Shown: positions 38,379 through 47,217, counted from the first letter of the stretch. The stretch: DNA of 64,000 nt from Methylomonas koyamae (GCF_019669905.1 NZ_AP019777.1:2046001-2110000); one strand, 5' to 3'. The notes: generated from the letters alone by a model not told the origin. Translations and numbers: made by a program.

Positions 38379-39120
38379 ATACGTCCGCACCCTTTTTCTT
38401 GCTACATCCATGCTGGTTGCCACCGCCGCCGTTGCCGACCCGACGCCGCTGGAACTGTTGCAAGCCAGCGACCGCGCCCGCGGCGGCGAGATCGGCGGTA
38501 TTACGATGACCAGTACCGTGATTGCCTACCAAGACAACGTCGAGGATAAAAGCTACACGCTGAAGATCGAGGCCGACCAGGACAATTCCCTGGTTACTTT
38601 CCTGAAGCCGGCCACGTCGGCCGGCAAGATGATGCTGATGCAGAACCGCAATATGTGGTTCCTGTCGCCCGACGTCAGCAAACCGGTGCCGATCTCGCCG
38701 CGGCAACGCCTGCTCGGCGAAGCCAGCAACGGCGACGTCGCCACTACCAATTACAGCCGCGATTACGACGCGACGCCGGCCGGCGAAGCGGACGTGGCCG
38801 GGCAGCCGTGTTACGTGCTGGAATTGAAAGCCAAGGACGCCAACGTGGCCTACGACAAGATCAAGTATTACGTCGCCAAGGACAGCCAACTGGCGTTGAA
38901 AGCCGAATACATGACGGTTTCCGACAAGCATTTCAAAACGGCATCGATGGAGTACGCCAACCGGATCGACTTCGCCGGCAAAAGCATGCCTTTCGTCAGC
39001 AAGATCGAAATTCAGGACGAAGTGCAAACCGGCCAGAAAACCGTATTGCTCTACGACAAGGTCGAAGCCGCCGCAGTACCGCCGAGTCGCTTCGATTTGC
39101 GGGCCTTGCTCAGCCGCTAA
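38371..39120 (+). CDS. LolA-like periplasmic outer-membrane lipoprotein-sorting protein
   Basis: 249 residues with a clear signal peptide (hydrophobic stretch then VATAAVADP). The mature part begins ELLQASDRARGGE and resembles the broad LolA-like family (beta-sheet half-barrel able to bind acyl chains), including the FLKPATSAGKMMLMQNRNMW segment. These proteins are often encoded beside MacB/LolCE-type transporters. Here it probably carries an acylated substrate from the permease across the periplasm. The overlap with the permease gene supports co-function. The actual ligand is inference. Confidence 0.85.
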   Translation: MFEYVRTLFLATSMLVATAAVADPTPLELLQASDRARGGEIGGITMTSTVIAYQDNVEDKSYTLKIEADQDNSLVTFLKPATSAGKMMLMQNRNMWFLSPDVSKPVPISPRQRLLGEASNGDVATTNYSRDYDATPAGEADVAGQPCYVLELKAKDANVAYDKIKYYVAKDSQLALKAEYMTVSDKHFKTASMEYANRIDFAGKSMPFVSKIEIQDEVQTGQKTVLLYDKVEAAAVPPSRFDLRALLSR

Positions 39121-39126
39121 CGGCAA

Positions 39127-40419
39127 ATGGTTTCGGTGAACGCTCTACGCGGCTTGCGGCCGGCGTTGCTGGCCGCATCGCTGCCGGGCCTCGCCGCCGC
39201 CGCGGATAACGCCTTCGAGTTCGAACACAGCTTCATGTTGCAAAGTTTCGGCGCGATTTACGACATTGCCGAGAACAGCAACTTGAACCCGGACAACCAA
39301 CTGGCGCAACTGGACAACTTTCAGCAGGGTACCCGGCTGCGCTCCAAGTTCACCGCCCGCTACGGCGGCTTCAGCGCCAAGCTCAGCCCGCGCTTCGGTT
39401 ACTTTTTAAGCAACCAAGCCGACGGCGGCAACGTCGTCGCCGGCGAGCATTATTTCCAGGATTGGCTGGTGCAATATGCGACCGACGACCTTAGCCTGTC
39501 CTACAGCCGCGAGCTGCTGTATTGGGGGCCGTCGCTGTTCGCCTCGCCGTCCAACCCGTTTTTCCCGAACAGCAACCAGACCAACCCCTTCATCGAACCC
39601 GGCGCCCAGGATTTCGTGCAATTGCAGTATTTTCACGATTATTCCAACACGCTGGCATTGATCGGCAGTCTGGCCCGGGGCCGTTCGACCATGGTGACGC
39701 CGGATTTCCAGCGGTCGGTGGCGGTGAAGTACGACCATCGCGGCGACGATTATTCGTTGAGCGCAATCGCCGGCTACCGCGAAACCGACGGCTTGCCGCA
39801 GGGCGGCATGTTCGGCCAGTGGACGCTGAACGATTCCACGCTGCTGTATTTCGACGTGGGCATGAAGGGCAAAAGCTACGGCCTGTATCCGCATGCCTCG
39901 GATTCGCCGTTGGGCTACGAATTGGCGCCGAACGGCGACGGCCGCGGCTGGTTCGTCGATTTTCTGGTCGGCGGTTCCTATACCTTCGGTAATGGCGACG
40001 TTTTGAATCTGGAATACCGCCACACCAACGAAGGCTACGGCGCCGCCGATTCCGCCGCCTACCGGCGCATGGCGCAGAACGCCGCCGGCATGCTGCAGGG
40101 TGCCGATCCCAATTTGCAAGGTTTGGCCGCCGGCACCTTGGCCCAGGCCTCGTCGGTACAAATCCGCTCGTTGAACCAGAACTACCTATACGCCAATTAC
40201 CGGGTGCACGAAATCGTCGAAGACCTCAGCCTTAATGTGCTGTATTCGCAAAACCTGCAGGACGGCGGCGCGCAATTGGTGCCGATAGTCGAGTACAACC
40301 TGTTTGGCCAGGTCAATTTGGCCGCCAATCTGGTGTTCAATCTGGGCGGCAGCGATACCGAATTCGGCGGGTATCTGAATAACATCTACTTTCTCGGCGT
40401 CAAATACTACTTCGATTGA
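39127..40419 (+). CDS. Outer-membrane beta-barrel protein of the export system
   Basis: 430 residues with an N-terminal signal (LRGLRPALLAASLPGLAAAADN) and a mature part of alternating aromatic/polar strands (for example RSKFTARYGGFSAKLSPRFGYFL) ending in YFLGVKYYFD, close to the C-terminal aromatic signature of barrels. No plug, POTRA or TolC coiled coil is seen. It starts 6 bases after the LolA-like gene. In this context it may be an outer-membrane partner that accepts or releases the lipopeptide. I cannot name a family. Such barrels next to LolA-like/ABC genes recur in other bacteria. Confidence 0.8.
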   Translation: MVSVNALRGLRPALLAASLPGLAAAADNAFEFEHSFMLQSFGAIYDIAENSNLNPDNQLAQLDNFQQGTRLRSKFTARYGGFSAKLSPRFGYFLSNQADGGNVVAGEHYFQDWLVQYATDDLSLSYSRELLYWGPSLFASPSNPFFPNSNQTNPFIEPGAQDFVQLQYFHDYSNTLALIGSLARGRSTMVTPDFQRSVAVKYDHRGDDYSLSAIAGYRETDGLPQGGMFGQWTLNDSTLLYFDVGMKGKSYGLYPHASDSPLGYELAPNGDGRGWFVDFLVGGSYTFGNGDVLNLEYRHTNEGYGAADSAAYRRMAQNAAGMLQGADPNLQGLAAGTLAQASSVQIRSLNQNYLYANYRVHEIVEDLSLNVLYSQNLQDGGAQLVPIVEYNLFGQVNLAANLVFNLGGSDTEFGGYLNNIYFLGVKYYFD

Positions 40420-40531
40420 TTGCCCGCCGATGCCTACAAATACCGCTACCTGCCGCCAACCGGGAAATGTCGCGGCCGTCGGCCCAATTGGGCGCTTATC
40501 CGGCTTTAGTCCGGCGATAGGGAGCGCTTGA

Positions 40532-41356
40532 ATGGCCGCTGCGGTTTCCGCAATAACCGAGCGCCTTCCGCCGCCGGCACACGGCGAGGCGCACGTCTGG
40601 CTGGCCTGGACCGAGCGCTTTGCCGCCGCCGAAACCCTGGATTATTGCCGCACGCTGTTGGCACAGGATGAGCTGGAAAAGTGGCGCCGGTTTCATTTCG
40701 AACGCGACCGTCAACTTTACTTGGTTGCCCATGCCATGGTCCGCCAGGTGCTGGCCGCTTATCTGGCTATCGCCCCGGAACGTTTGCAGTTCGCGGCCAA
40801 TCGCTACGGCCGCCCGGAACTGGTCCGCGAACCGGGCATGCCCGACCTGCGCTTCAATCTGTCGCATGCCCGTGGCTTGGCGGCGCTGGTCGTGACCCGT
40901 TCGGCGGATTGCGGTATCGATGTCGAGGTCCGGCGCGAGCTGGGCGATCTGGCGGCCATGGCCGGCCAAGTGCTGACCGCAGCAGAACGCGATTATCTTT
41001 GGCGCTTGCCGGACACGGAGCGGAATTGGGCGTTTCTGAAGCTTTGGACGCTGAAGGAAGCCTACATCAAAGCAGTGGGCAAGGGGCTGTCGCTGGCATT
41101 GCATGAAATTGGATTTGCCCTCGGCGCGGACATCTCAATCCGCTTCCAAACCGGCAGCGGCGACGCTGCCGGCGAGTGGCAGTTCGCGCAACGCTTTCCG
41201 GGGCCGGACCACGTGTTGGCGCTGGCGTTGCGTAGCGGCGACGGCCCGGAACTGCATAAGTCTTATTACGAATGGCTACCGCAGCGGCCGGTTGGATCGC
41301 GCGTTGCCGCGTGGCAAAAGGAAAACACCGCGATAATTCGATATCCCGATAGTTAG
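40532..41356 (+). CDS. 4'-phosphopantetheinyl transferase, Sfp type
   Basis: A 274-residue enzyme that converts apo- to holo-carrier proteins with coenzyme A. Hallmarks: FNLSHARGLAALV, GIDVEVRR (Mg-binding acids, near 128-132), and LWTLKEAYIKAVGKG (near 172-186). The length is that of the two-lobed Sfp group, which serves secondary-metabolite synthases. It should activate all eight carrier domains of this operon. A GGGAG lies about 8 bases before the ATG. It is 112 bases after the barrel gene and is the last gene before the base composition drops, so it probably ends the operon. Confidence 0.95.
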   Translation: MAAAVSAITERLPPPAHGEAHVWLAWTERFAAAETLDYCRTLLAQDELEKWRRFHFERDRQLYLVAHAMVRQVLAAYLAIAPERLQFAANRYGRPELVREPGMPDLRFNLSHARGLAALVVTRSADCGIDVEVRRELGDLAAMAGQVLTAAERDYLWRLPDTERNWAFLKLWTLKEAYIKAVGKGLSLALHEIGFALGADISIRFQTGSGDAAGEWQFAQRFPGPDHVLALALRSGDGPELHKSYYEWLPQRPVGSRVAAWQKENTAIIRYPDS

Positions 41357-41642
41357 ATTATCAGGGGATTGGGGTTAAATTTTTCAGACTTAAGGAAATT
41401 GGACAGCCGGTTACGACCCCAAGGCGCTTTCGAGAAACCTTTTGAATGTCGCCATCCCATTCATAAGCGAACAATCATTATATCAAAAGACACCAGCGCT
41501 CTTTTTTTGCCATATCAACGAAAATACTTCGTAAACTGAAAAATACTATAACCATTATCAACAAGAAAAAGCTAAACCCACCTTTAGGCCATAGTTACGA
41601 CGGCGGACTTTTTCTTCAAACCCGCTCTATTCGTAAAGATTT

Positions 41643-42221
41643 TTATTCCTTAATCGCCGCCATCAATGCACCGCTTTGCTTGCGCATGTTGTCGATTGCT
41701 GGGTGCATGATTTTTAATGCTTCTTCTGCTCGTTTTCTGTCGATTTTTGGTTTTGACCCCGTAATGTTCACCGCTTCATATTCATCGTTGAGTGAATGGC
41801 CCGCAGAATCGAATTCACGTACTGATTTCATGAAGGAATCAAATTGACTAGCTTCGTTTTTCCCCCAATATTTCCTAACCCAAGACTGGAAAACAAATTC
41901 TTTTTTGCGAAGCGTCTTGATGGATTCGTTATAGTTGTTCAACAAATTTGTCATTGCGGTTTTGGTTGTCCAATCATGCTCAATAAATTCCGTGACCAAC
42001 TCGGCTGCAAACAAATACTGACTGACTTCAGTTGCTAATTCTTCGTATTGTTTTGTCCGTAGATCAACCCGATTCAGCGTAAATTTTACTTTTTCTGTAA
42101 TTTGCTCGGGGAAAACTCCAAAAAATCCGATGAAAAATGCAATCAGCCAAGTCACTGTTTGGGTCTTTATCGATGATTTTATGTTGCTAAGCCAGCTATC
42201 TTGATTGTCAGTGACCGTCAT
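41643..42221 (-). CDS. Unknown membrane-anchored protein (192 aa)
   Basis: One hydrophobic segment near the N-terminus (TVTWLIAFFIGFFGVFP) is followed by a mainly helical, charged part, probably coiled, with repeated Lys/Glu and a C-terminal PAIDNMRKQSGALMAAIKE. No known motif is recognised. It lies 6 bases after the gene at 42228-43241 on the same strand, so the two are probably one unit. Codon use is much AT-richer than the lipopeptide operon, suggesting separate acquisition. Function unknown. About 285 bases of AT-rich DNA without a gene separate it from the operon end. Confidence 0.65.
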   Translation of the reverse strand: MTVTDNQDSWLSNIKSSIKTQTVTWLIAFFIGFFGVFPEQITEKVKFTLNRVDLRTKQYEELATEVSQYLFAAELVTEFIEHDWTTKTAMTNLLNNYNESIKTLRKKEFVFQSWVRKYWGKNEASQFDSFMKSVREFDSAGHSLNDEYEAVNITGSKPKIDRKRAEEALKIMHPAIDNMRKQSGALMAAIKE

Positions 42222-42227
42222 AACTAG

Positions 42228-43241
42228 TTACTCCGCTTTTCCTGGCTCAGGCTCTCTAACCTGCCTGGACGGCCGATTACCTTGGCCGATTTGATCCTTC
42301 GATTTTCCAAGGACATAACCAGCAATTGCAGCAAGGAGCGTTCCTATTTGTTCGGAGCCAAGCGTGTCCAAGATACCCAAAATTAGTGCAGAAAAAATGA
42401 TGACAACGATGGCCGTAAATTCTAAAACGAACGCAGGCCCCCGTCCTCTGAAAATAGAAATATCGACGTCGGCGGCTTTGTCTGAAGCTTTTTTTGCCTC
42501 CTTTCGCACTTGATCAAGTTCCTGGTGATAAAGATCATCTGCTTCTTTGTTCAACTTTTGGTTCCAAATCTGATTATGTTTGGTCGCATCATTCCATTCT
42601 TTTTTAAACGCTTCATATGATGCCCTATAACCCTCGAACTTAGTGATGTCACTGCCTTCCGGGGGGGTGTAGATTCTATTAACATCCAAAAATGTCGATG
42701 GATGATAAGTCTCATCATCGAGAGTTGTACATCCAGCTTTGTCGTATCCGCCGTAGCCGGGAGCAGAACCGAGTCCGCCCGAGCCACTTTGTCTATTTGG
42801 ACCGCCATATCCACCGTCTCGTGTTTTACGAAATTGATCCAACTCTGGCGGTAGTATTGGAAGTGCTCTCTCAGGGTTATCTCTAAGCCAGTCGACTTTT
42901 AGACGAGCCTCTCTTTTATATTCACCATCCATCATTTTTTGGACAATATTCACTTTTCGTCTATTGAACTCGAATGCTAATACTGTTTCAGAATATATTT
43001 CTCCCAAGTAACTTGCCTGTTCATTTCGTTGCGACCATTTGAATAAAAGGTAAAAAAGCACGGCTAATAACAGCAACATCGCAACGGCAAGGACTACCTG
43101 CTCCTCAGAGTAGTGCTTAAATTTATTAACTACAGGGTCGTCACAAAGAGCAATGCCCGGAATAATTAAGGCAAAAGCCCCCGCGAAGCTGACGAAGTCT
43201 GTTCTGAAATGAACCAAGCTGGAAAACGATTTATTAACCAT
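42228..43241 (-). CDS. Unknown two-membrane-segment protein with Gly-rich linker (337 aa)
   Basis: The N-terminus is a hydrophobic, signal-like segment (SFAGAFALIIPGIALCDD), then a transmembrane helix (VVLAVAMLLLLAVLFYLLFKW), a charged region, a Gly-rich linker (GGYGGPNRQSGSGGLGSAPG), a coiled Lys/Glu-rich section (about 200-255), and a second hydrophobic pair near 268-310 (AFVLEFTAIVVIIFSALILG). It ends in a polar tail. I do not recognise the family. With its 192-aa partner it may form a membrane complex; no enzyme motif is visible. It sits in the AT-rich segment. Confidence 0.68.
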   Translation of the reverse strand: MVNKSFSSLVHFRTDFVSFAGAFALIIPGIALCDDPVVNKFKHYSEEQVVLAVAMLLLLAVLFYLLFKWSQRNEQASYLGEIYSETVLAFEFNRRKVNIVQKMMDGEYKREARLKVDWLRDNPERALPILPPELDQFRKTRDGGYGGPNRQSGSGGLGSAPGYGGYDKAGCTTLDDETYHPSTFLDVNRIYTPPEGSDITKFEGYRASYEAFKKEWNDATKHNQIWNQKLNKEADDLYHQELDQVRKEAKKASDKAADVDISIFRGRGPAFVLEFTAIVVIIFSALILGILDTLGSEQIGTLLAAIAGYVLGKSKDQIGQGNRPSRQVREPEPGKAE

Positions 43242-43403
43242 GGCATAAACTCCTTAAATTGAATTATTGATAATAGTAAACTTGTCGTGAAGCGAGACAA
43301 ACTAATTAGATCAAGGACACTATTGCCTGAAATGAGTTGATCACCCCGCGTAGCGAATACAAAATTTATCTCTCAAAGCTTACCAAGAGTTGGTATTGAA
43401 TAG

Positions 43404-44150
43404 CTAAAAGGCGCGAACAAAACGCAGTTTGCACGTTGCGGCTTTACCGTTGCTAACCAAACTCCCATTTGCAAAGTTCAGAGACCACGCCGTATGGTCA
43501 CCGCTATCGTTTGAACTCCAATAAAAGCCGTCAGAAAAACTCCCTACAATGTTTTTTTGTTGATATAACAAACTTAGCTCAGCTTTTGACGGTAAATACC
43601 AATCTCCATAACAAATTTCTCCGTACTCACCGAAACAGAGATCACCGTCTTCCCTTCTACTATAGTCTGCAGCAAATTTTGCAGCAAAGTTACCCCCTGG
43701 ATAATCGCTGATTTGCATTGCTACTAAGATAGCTGTATTCATTTCGCCAGCATAAACTCCATCGCCGGAAGTTCCCGTAGTTTTATCAACTCGGTTATGC
43801 CATGTAGCTAGAGCGCCATAATCATTTAAAGCTGCAATTAAACCGTGTTGTCCAGTATCATCCACGTAAAAGATTCTTCCCCCAGCATAAAAATCGCCTA
43901 CATAGTGTTGCCGTCTATTTATATCGGAAATTTGATTTTGAAGGTTATTGTGAACATTAGAGTTAACGACTGATTCACCATAAATTAAATTGCGTAAGTT
44001 ATTGTCCGAATTTGTTCGATAGGTGGTTTCAGTATTCAAGTCGTTGCGAAGAGCCTCCAGGGAATCCCTTGCCAGAGCGGTCAATGATGCTGCCGACAAG
44101 GCCAGAAAAACGATGAATAATTTTATGATCGAGTTGTTCTGTTCTTTCAT
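43404..44150 (-). CDS. Secreted DUF1566 protein, paralogue 1
   Basis: 248 residues. The signal peptide ends near ALA and is followed at once by RDSLEALRNDLN, a stretch shared with the two neighbours. A helical spacer leads to a C-terminal DUF1566 (Lcl-type) domain: GGRIFYVDD, GDWYLPSKAELSLLY, GFYWSSND and a final LRFVRAF. The start at 44150 is chosen because GGAGTACGAC precedes the ATG, the same leader as in paralogue 3. DUF1566 has a C-type-lectin-like fold and is found in surface or secreted proteins; binding of a surface ligand is plausible but unproven. It has the weakest match in the glycine-rich opening. Confidence 0.82.
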   Translation of the reverse strand: MKEQNNSIIKLFIVFLALSAASLTALARDSLEALRNDLNTETTYRTNSDNNLRNLIYGESVVNSNVHNNLQNQISDINRRQHYVGDFYAGGRIFYVDDTGQHGLIAALNDYGALATWHNRVDKTTGTSGDGVYAGEMNTAILVAMQISDYPGGNFAAKFAADYSRREDGDLCFGEYGEICYGDWYLPSKAELSLLYQQKNIVGSFSDGFYWSSNDSGDHTAWSLNFANGSLVSNGKAATCKLRFVRAF

Positions 44151-44192
44151 GTCGTACTCCAAATCCAAATCAAGGGTGAATAAGTGGAGGGT

Positions 44193-44897
44193 TTAAAAAG
44201 TCCTGATAGCTCGCACGTTGTAGTTTTCATTCTTCAGGTGAGTGCCTTGAGAACCCGTATTGAAGCCCTGTGTCCAAGAACTTACGGCACTAGATTCTGT
44301 AGAAGACCAGTAGTAGCCTAAGGCAAAACCACCTGCATTTGTTAAAGGGCCTGCCGCCCCTCTGCCTATGTTTTTGTACATCAAATCCAGTTCGAACTTG
44401 GAAGGTAAATACCAGTCATCAAAGCTATTATGGCTATACGTATCAACGGCTTGAGCCGCAATGCCTGGCTCTTGGCAAAAGCTCATTATCATTGCAGTAT
44501 TTTTTTTGCCATCGTATTCAATAAGAAATGGGGCATCTGAAAGAATACTTTGTCCATAACATCCCCATACAGCATTACTTTGATCCACGGACGCTGCTTC
44601 TAAGCCATGCATGCCGGTTGTGTCAGAAAGGTAAAAAACAATGCCTCCAGCTGGTCCCATGTCACCAATGTGATAAATGGTCGAAGGCGCTAATTTATCG
44701 ACTTGTGCCTGCAGAGAATTGATTTGTATTTGTTGTGTCGCATTTTGATTTTGCAAGGCATTGATTTTGGTTGCTGCCGTGTTTAAATCGTTTCGCAGAG
44801 ATTCCAACGAATCGCGAGCCTGAGCAGTTAATGGTGTTTGCAATAAGGTGAAAGCTAATATAGATAATTTTTTTATTGTTAACAAATGTTGTTTCAT
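44193..44897 (-). CDS. Secreted DUF1566 protein, paralogue 2
   Basis: 234 residues. A signal peptide (LSILAFTLLQTPLTAQA) is followed by RDSLESLRNDLN and a short coiled heptad-like spacer (INALQNQNATQQIQINSLQ), probably oligomerising. The DUF1566 domain follows: IGDMGPAGGIVFYLSD, DDWYLPSKFELDLMY, GYYWSSTESS and a final VRAIRTF. It has the full family opening missing in paralogue 1. Same strand and close spacing to both neighbours indicate tandem duplication and divergence. Confidence 0.85.
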   Translation of the reverse strand: MKQHLLTIKKLSILAFTLLQTPLTAQARDSLESLRNDLNTAATKINALQNQNATQQIQINSLQAQVDKLAPSTIYHIGDMGPAGGIVFYLSDTTGMHGLEAASVDQSNAVWGCYGQSILSDAPFLIEYDGKKNTAMIMSFCQEPGIAAQAVDTYSHNSFDDWYLPSKFELDLMYKNIGRGAAGPLTNAGGFALGYYWSSTESSAVSSWTQGFNTGSQGTHLKNENYNVRAIRTF

Positions 44898-44934
44898 ATG
44901 GCGCTCCGGCTGTAGTAATTTAAGGACTGAATTG

Positions 44935-45576
44935 TTAAAAAGCCCGAATAGGAATCACCTGTAGCGCAGAATTTTTATCGCCACTGTAATATTGAAAGCC
45001 ATTCAAAAAGGATTGTCTCCACGCTGAACTAGCGCTGATTTCCGTAGAAGACCAGAATTCACCACCAGTAACTCCGATCACTGATCTTTGTAAATACAGT
45101 AAATTTAACTCATCTCTAGAAGGCAAAAACCAATCGCTATATCCATTTAAGCTGTATGAATGGACAAAACCAGCGGCACTGTAAGTATTCTGGCATCCCG
45201 CCAATATATCAGAAGTATTTTGTGCACCACTACCAACTCCTCTATCATAGGCACCTTGTATTTCTACTCCATTACACCCCCAAGGATAAATCTGGATAAT
45301 AGGCGCGGCTTCTAAACCGTGTGTACCACCATAAGTTAGATGAAACACAATGCCGCCAGACGGCCCCGTATCACCGATTTCATAAACCACGGGTGTTAGT
45401 GCATCGACTTTTGCTTGTAATGACATAATCTGATTTTGCAAACCAGTTACCGCTACATTTAAATCATTGCGAAGCGCCTCCAGAGAATCGCGAGCCTGTA
45501 CCGTAAAAGACACAAGCGACATTGCAAAGAACAATATCAATGGTTTTAATTTTTTACTTTTTGAATTTAAGTTCAT
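44935..45576 (-). CDS. Secreted DUF1566 protein, paralogue 3
   Basis: 213 residues from the ATG at 45576, preceded by GGAGTACGAC. A longer upstream frame without a ribosome site is rejected. The signal peptide (LILFFAMSLVSFTVQA) leads into RDSLEALRNDLN, a short coiled spacer and the DUF1566 domain: IGDTGPSGGIVFHLTYGG, SDWFLPSRDELNLLYLQR, GEFWSSTEIS and a final VIPIRAF. The three proteins differ mostly in the surface-loop region between the glycine motif and the W-[YF]-L-P-S motif, as expected if they bind different partners. Confidence 0.85.
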   Translation of the reverse strand: MNLNSKSKKLKPLILFFAMSLVSFTVQARDSLEALRNDLNVAVTGLQNQIMSLQAKVDALTPVVYEIGDTGPSGGIVFHLTYGGTHGLEAAPIIQIYPWGCNGVEIQGAYDRGVGSGAQNTSDILAGCQNTYSAAGFVHSYSLNGYSDWFLPSRDELNLLYLQRSVIGVTGGEFWSSTEISASSAWRQSFLNGFQYYSGDKNSALQVIPIRAF

Positions 45577-45728
45577 GTCGTACTCCCTAATGATGGTGAT
45601 GACTCGGCGTTTCTGTTTTATAATCCGATCACCATATTGTTTGGAACAGCTAGAAAGCCTTTGCTCTGGCGTCTTGCCTAGCGGGCAAAAAACTGGAGCA
45701 TTCAAAGATTGAATATTGCTCCGTTTGG

Positions 45729-46406
45729 TTACGATCTGGCTTTAATGTTACCTAGCATTGGGATCAAACCAGCCATCAGCAGCCATATTACCGAGGGTGT
45801 TGGGACCGAGTTTGATGACATTTTCGCTGTGGTGATGTCGTCCACGTTATATAAAAAGCAACCTCCGCAACTCAGGGAGGAAACCTCCACGCTGCTAAAC
45901 GTATTGGTATCGTCGACTATTCCCAAAAAATAGGCATTGTTCACGGCATCCAAGGCTATTGCTTCACTGGCAATTAAGGAGGCAGTCGTTGAATTGACGA
46001 TTAGTTCTATGTCATGGTCGAACATTGCGTCGGCACTAATAAAAAACATACCGATCGCATGGCTAGCAGAGAAACTTAAACTAAAGCCATCACCCGCCTG
46101 AAATAAGTCGCCATCATCGGTTCCAAGAAAATTTAGGCCGGAAGCCGTAGGTGAGCCGGTAACTATTTGCATCGACACGCCGAATGAGGCCAGGGTTGGA
46201 TAGTTAAAAGTTATGCCACCGAATATGCCGCCATTTGCGATTAGGCTGCCGGCAGAGCTTCCGTCAAAATTCAATGTCGACTTTGAATAGCTATTAATTT
46301 CAGCATCGAAGGCTGCTGAATTGGTATAAACAACCGGTGCAGCTTGCGCGGTGATAGAGCAAAGTAAAATGAGTAGAAAACTGAGTTTTTTTGTAATTGC
46401 GTTCAT
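45729..46406 (-). CDS. Exported protein with PEP-CTERM-like sorting tail
   Basis: 225 residues. Signal peptide (LSFLLILLCSITAQAAP), a beta-rich body with NFDGSSAGSLIANGGIFGG and GLNFLGTDDGD, and a C-terminal tripartite tail: VPTPS, a hydrophobic helix (VIWLLMAGLIPMLG) and a basic end (KARS). PEP-CTERM proteins usually show V-P-E-P at this place; here it is V-P-T-P. Such tails are processed by an exosortase (EpsH/XrtA type), which is not in the window. Probably an envelope or exopolysaccharide-associated protein. AT-rich like its neighbours. Confidence 0.75.
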   Translation of the reverse strand: MNAITKKLSFLLILLCSITAQAAPVVYTNSAAFDAEINSYSKSTLNFDGSSAGSLIANGGIFGGITFNYPTLASFGVSMQIVTGSPTASGLNFLGTDDGDLFQAGDGFSLSFSASHAIGMFFISADAMFDHDIELIVNSTTASLIASEAIALDAVNNAYFLGIVDDTNTFSSVEVSSLSCGGCFLYNVDDITTAKMSSNSVPTPSVIWLLMAGLIPMLGNIKARS

Positions 46407-47217
46407 GACTTTATCCTTGGCCTGAAATGTTGTAATTTTTTATCCCTTGAATTAGATTTAATATTGAATTATCAATGGTTTGTCGGCGCAGCCTATCCAT
46501 GAAACATAATTTCTTCCTGATTAGCCCAGAAATTATTCTCCTGGGAATTTGTGATCCTTGTCGCACAATTTATTTAACATTTCAACTGAGCGGATTTGTC
46601 GGGTATTTAACTATCTGATTAATTTAATCAATGGGTAATGCATGACGAATGAGTAACGCGAAAAGTAAATTGCATGGCTGAAGTTGCTTGAGATGAGCAG
46701 CGTTCGAAAGAGCCATCGAAATGCCAATTTTTCTGGTTGCTTGCTCCGGACTTCACTGCTGACGATGGCTGGAAGACTCCGGCTTTCCGTTAGTAACCGA
46801 TTCCAGACGAATCTCATCCCTAGCCTCTAGCAAGCCAGTGTAGTGAGCCCACGGAGAAATCGGCCTTACATCCCCTTATTGTCGGCAAGCGCGCATCCGC
46901 TACTAGGCCTCGGCCTGAATCTCACTTGTCCTGCCTTAACCAGCTCTATTTGTGCGTCGAACCGACAATAACGCCCATCAGACGGCAGACTTACCGATCT
47001 TCCCTAACATCCCAAGTCTCCAGGTTAATAACTGCACAGCCGGGCAGTGCAATTTGTCACTGCCTGCGGCCGGGCGGCGTCTCTAAAGTATCTACACCCG
47101 CCGCCGGCTAGCGGCTGCAGGCGGGGGCGGTTGCGAGGCGGCCCGATGGCTGTATCCGCGCCGCATGTTTCCGACGCCGGACCCGGTCCGGATTTTTCTT
47201 TCCGATGGAGCAAGCAC
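46407..47217. other. 0.8-kb region without a supported gene
   Basis: The first 200 bases stay AT-rich; the composition returns to GC-rich by about 46900. Only short frames without ribosome sites occur. The stretch 47150-47217 should hold the leader of the double-glycine peptide genes. No tRNA-like or repeat end marking an island border was found. Confidence 0.5.

Noticed and set aside
43404..45576. Diversity-generating retroelement using the DUF1566 genes as targets
   Set aside because: No reverse transcriptase or template repeat is visible in the window; differences between the copies are scattered rather than adenine-directed.
46611..46817. Small minus-strand gene in the 46407-47217 gap
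   Set aside because: No ribosome site and no protein-like pattern; composition matches the intergenic DNA.
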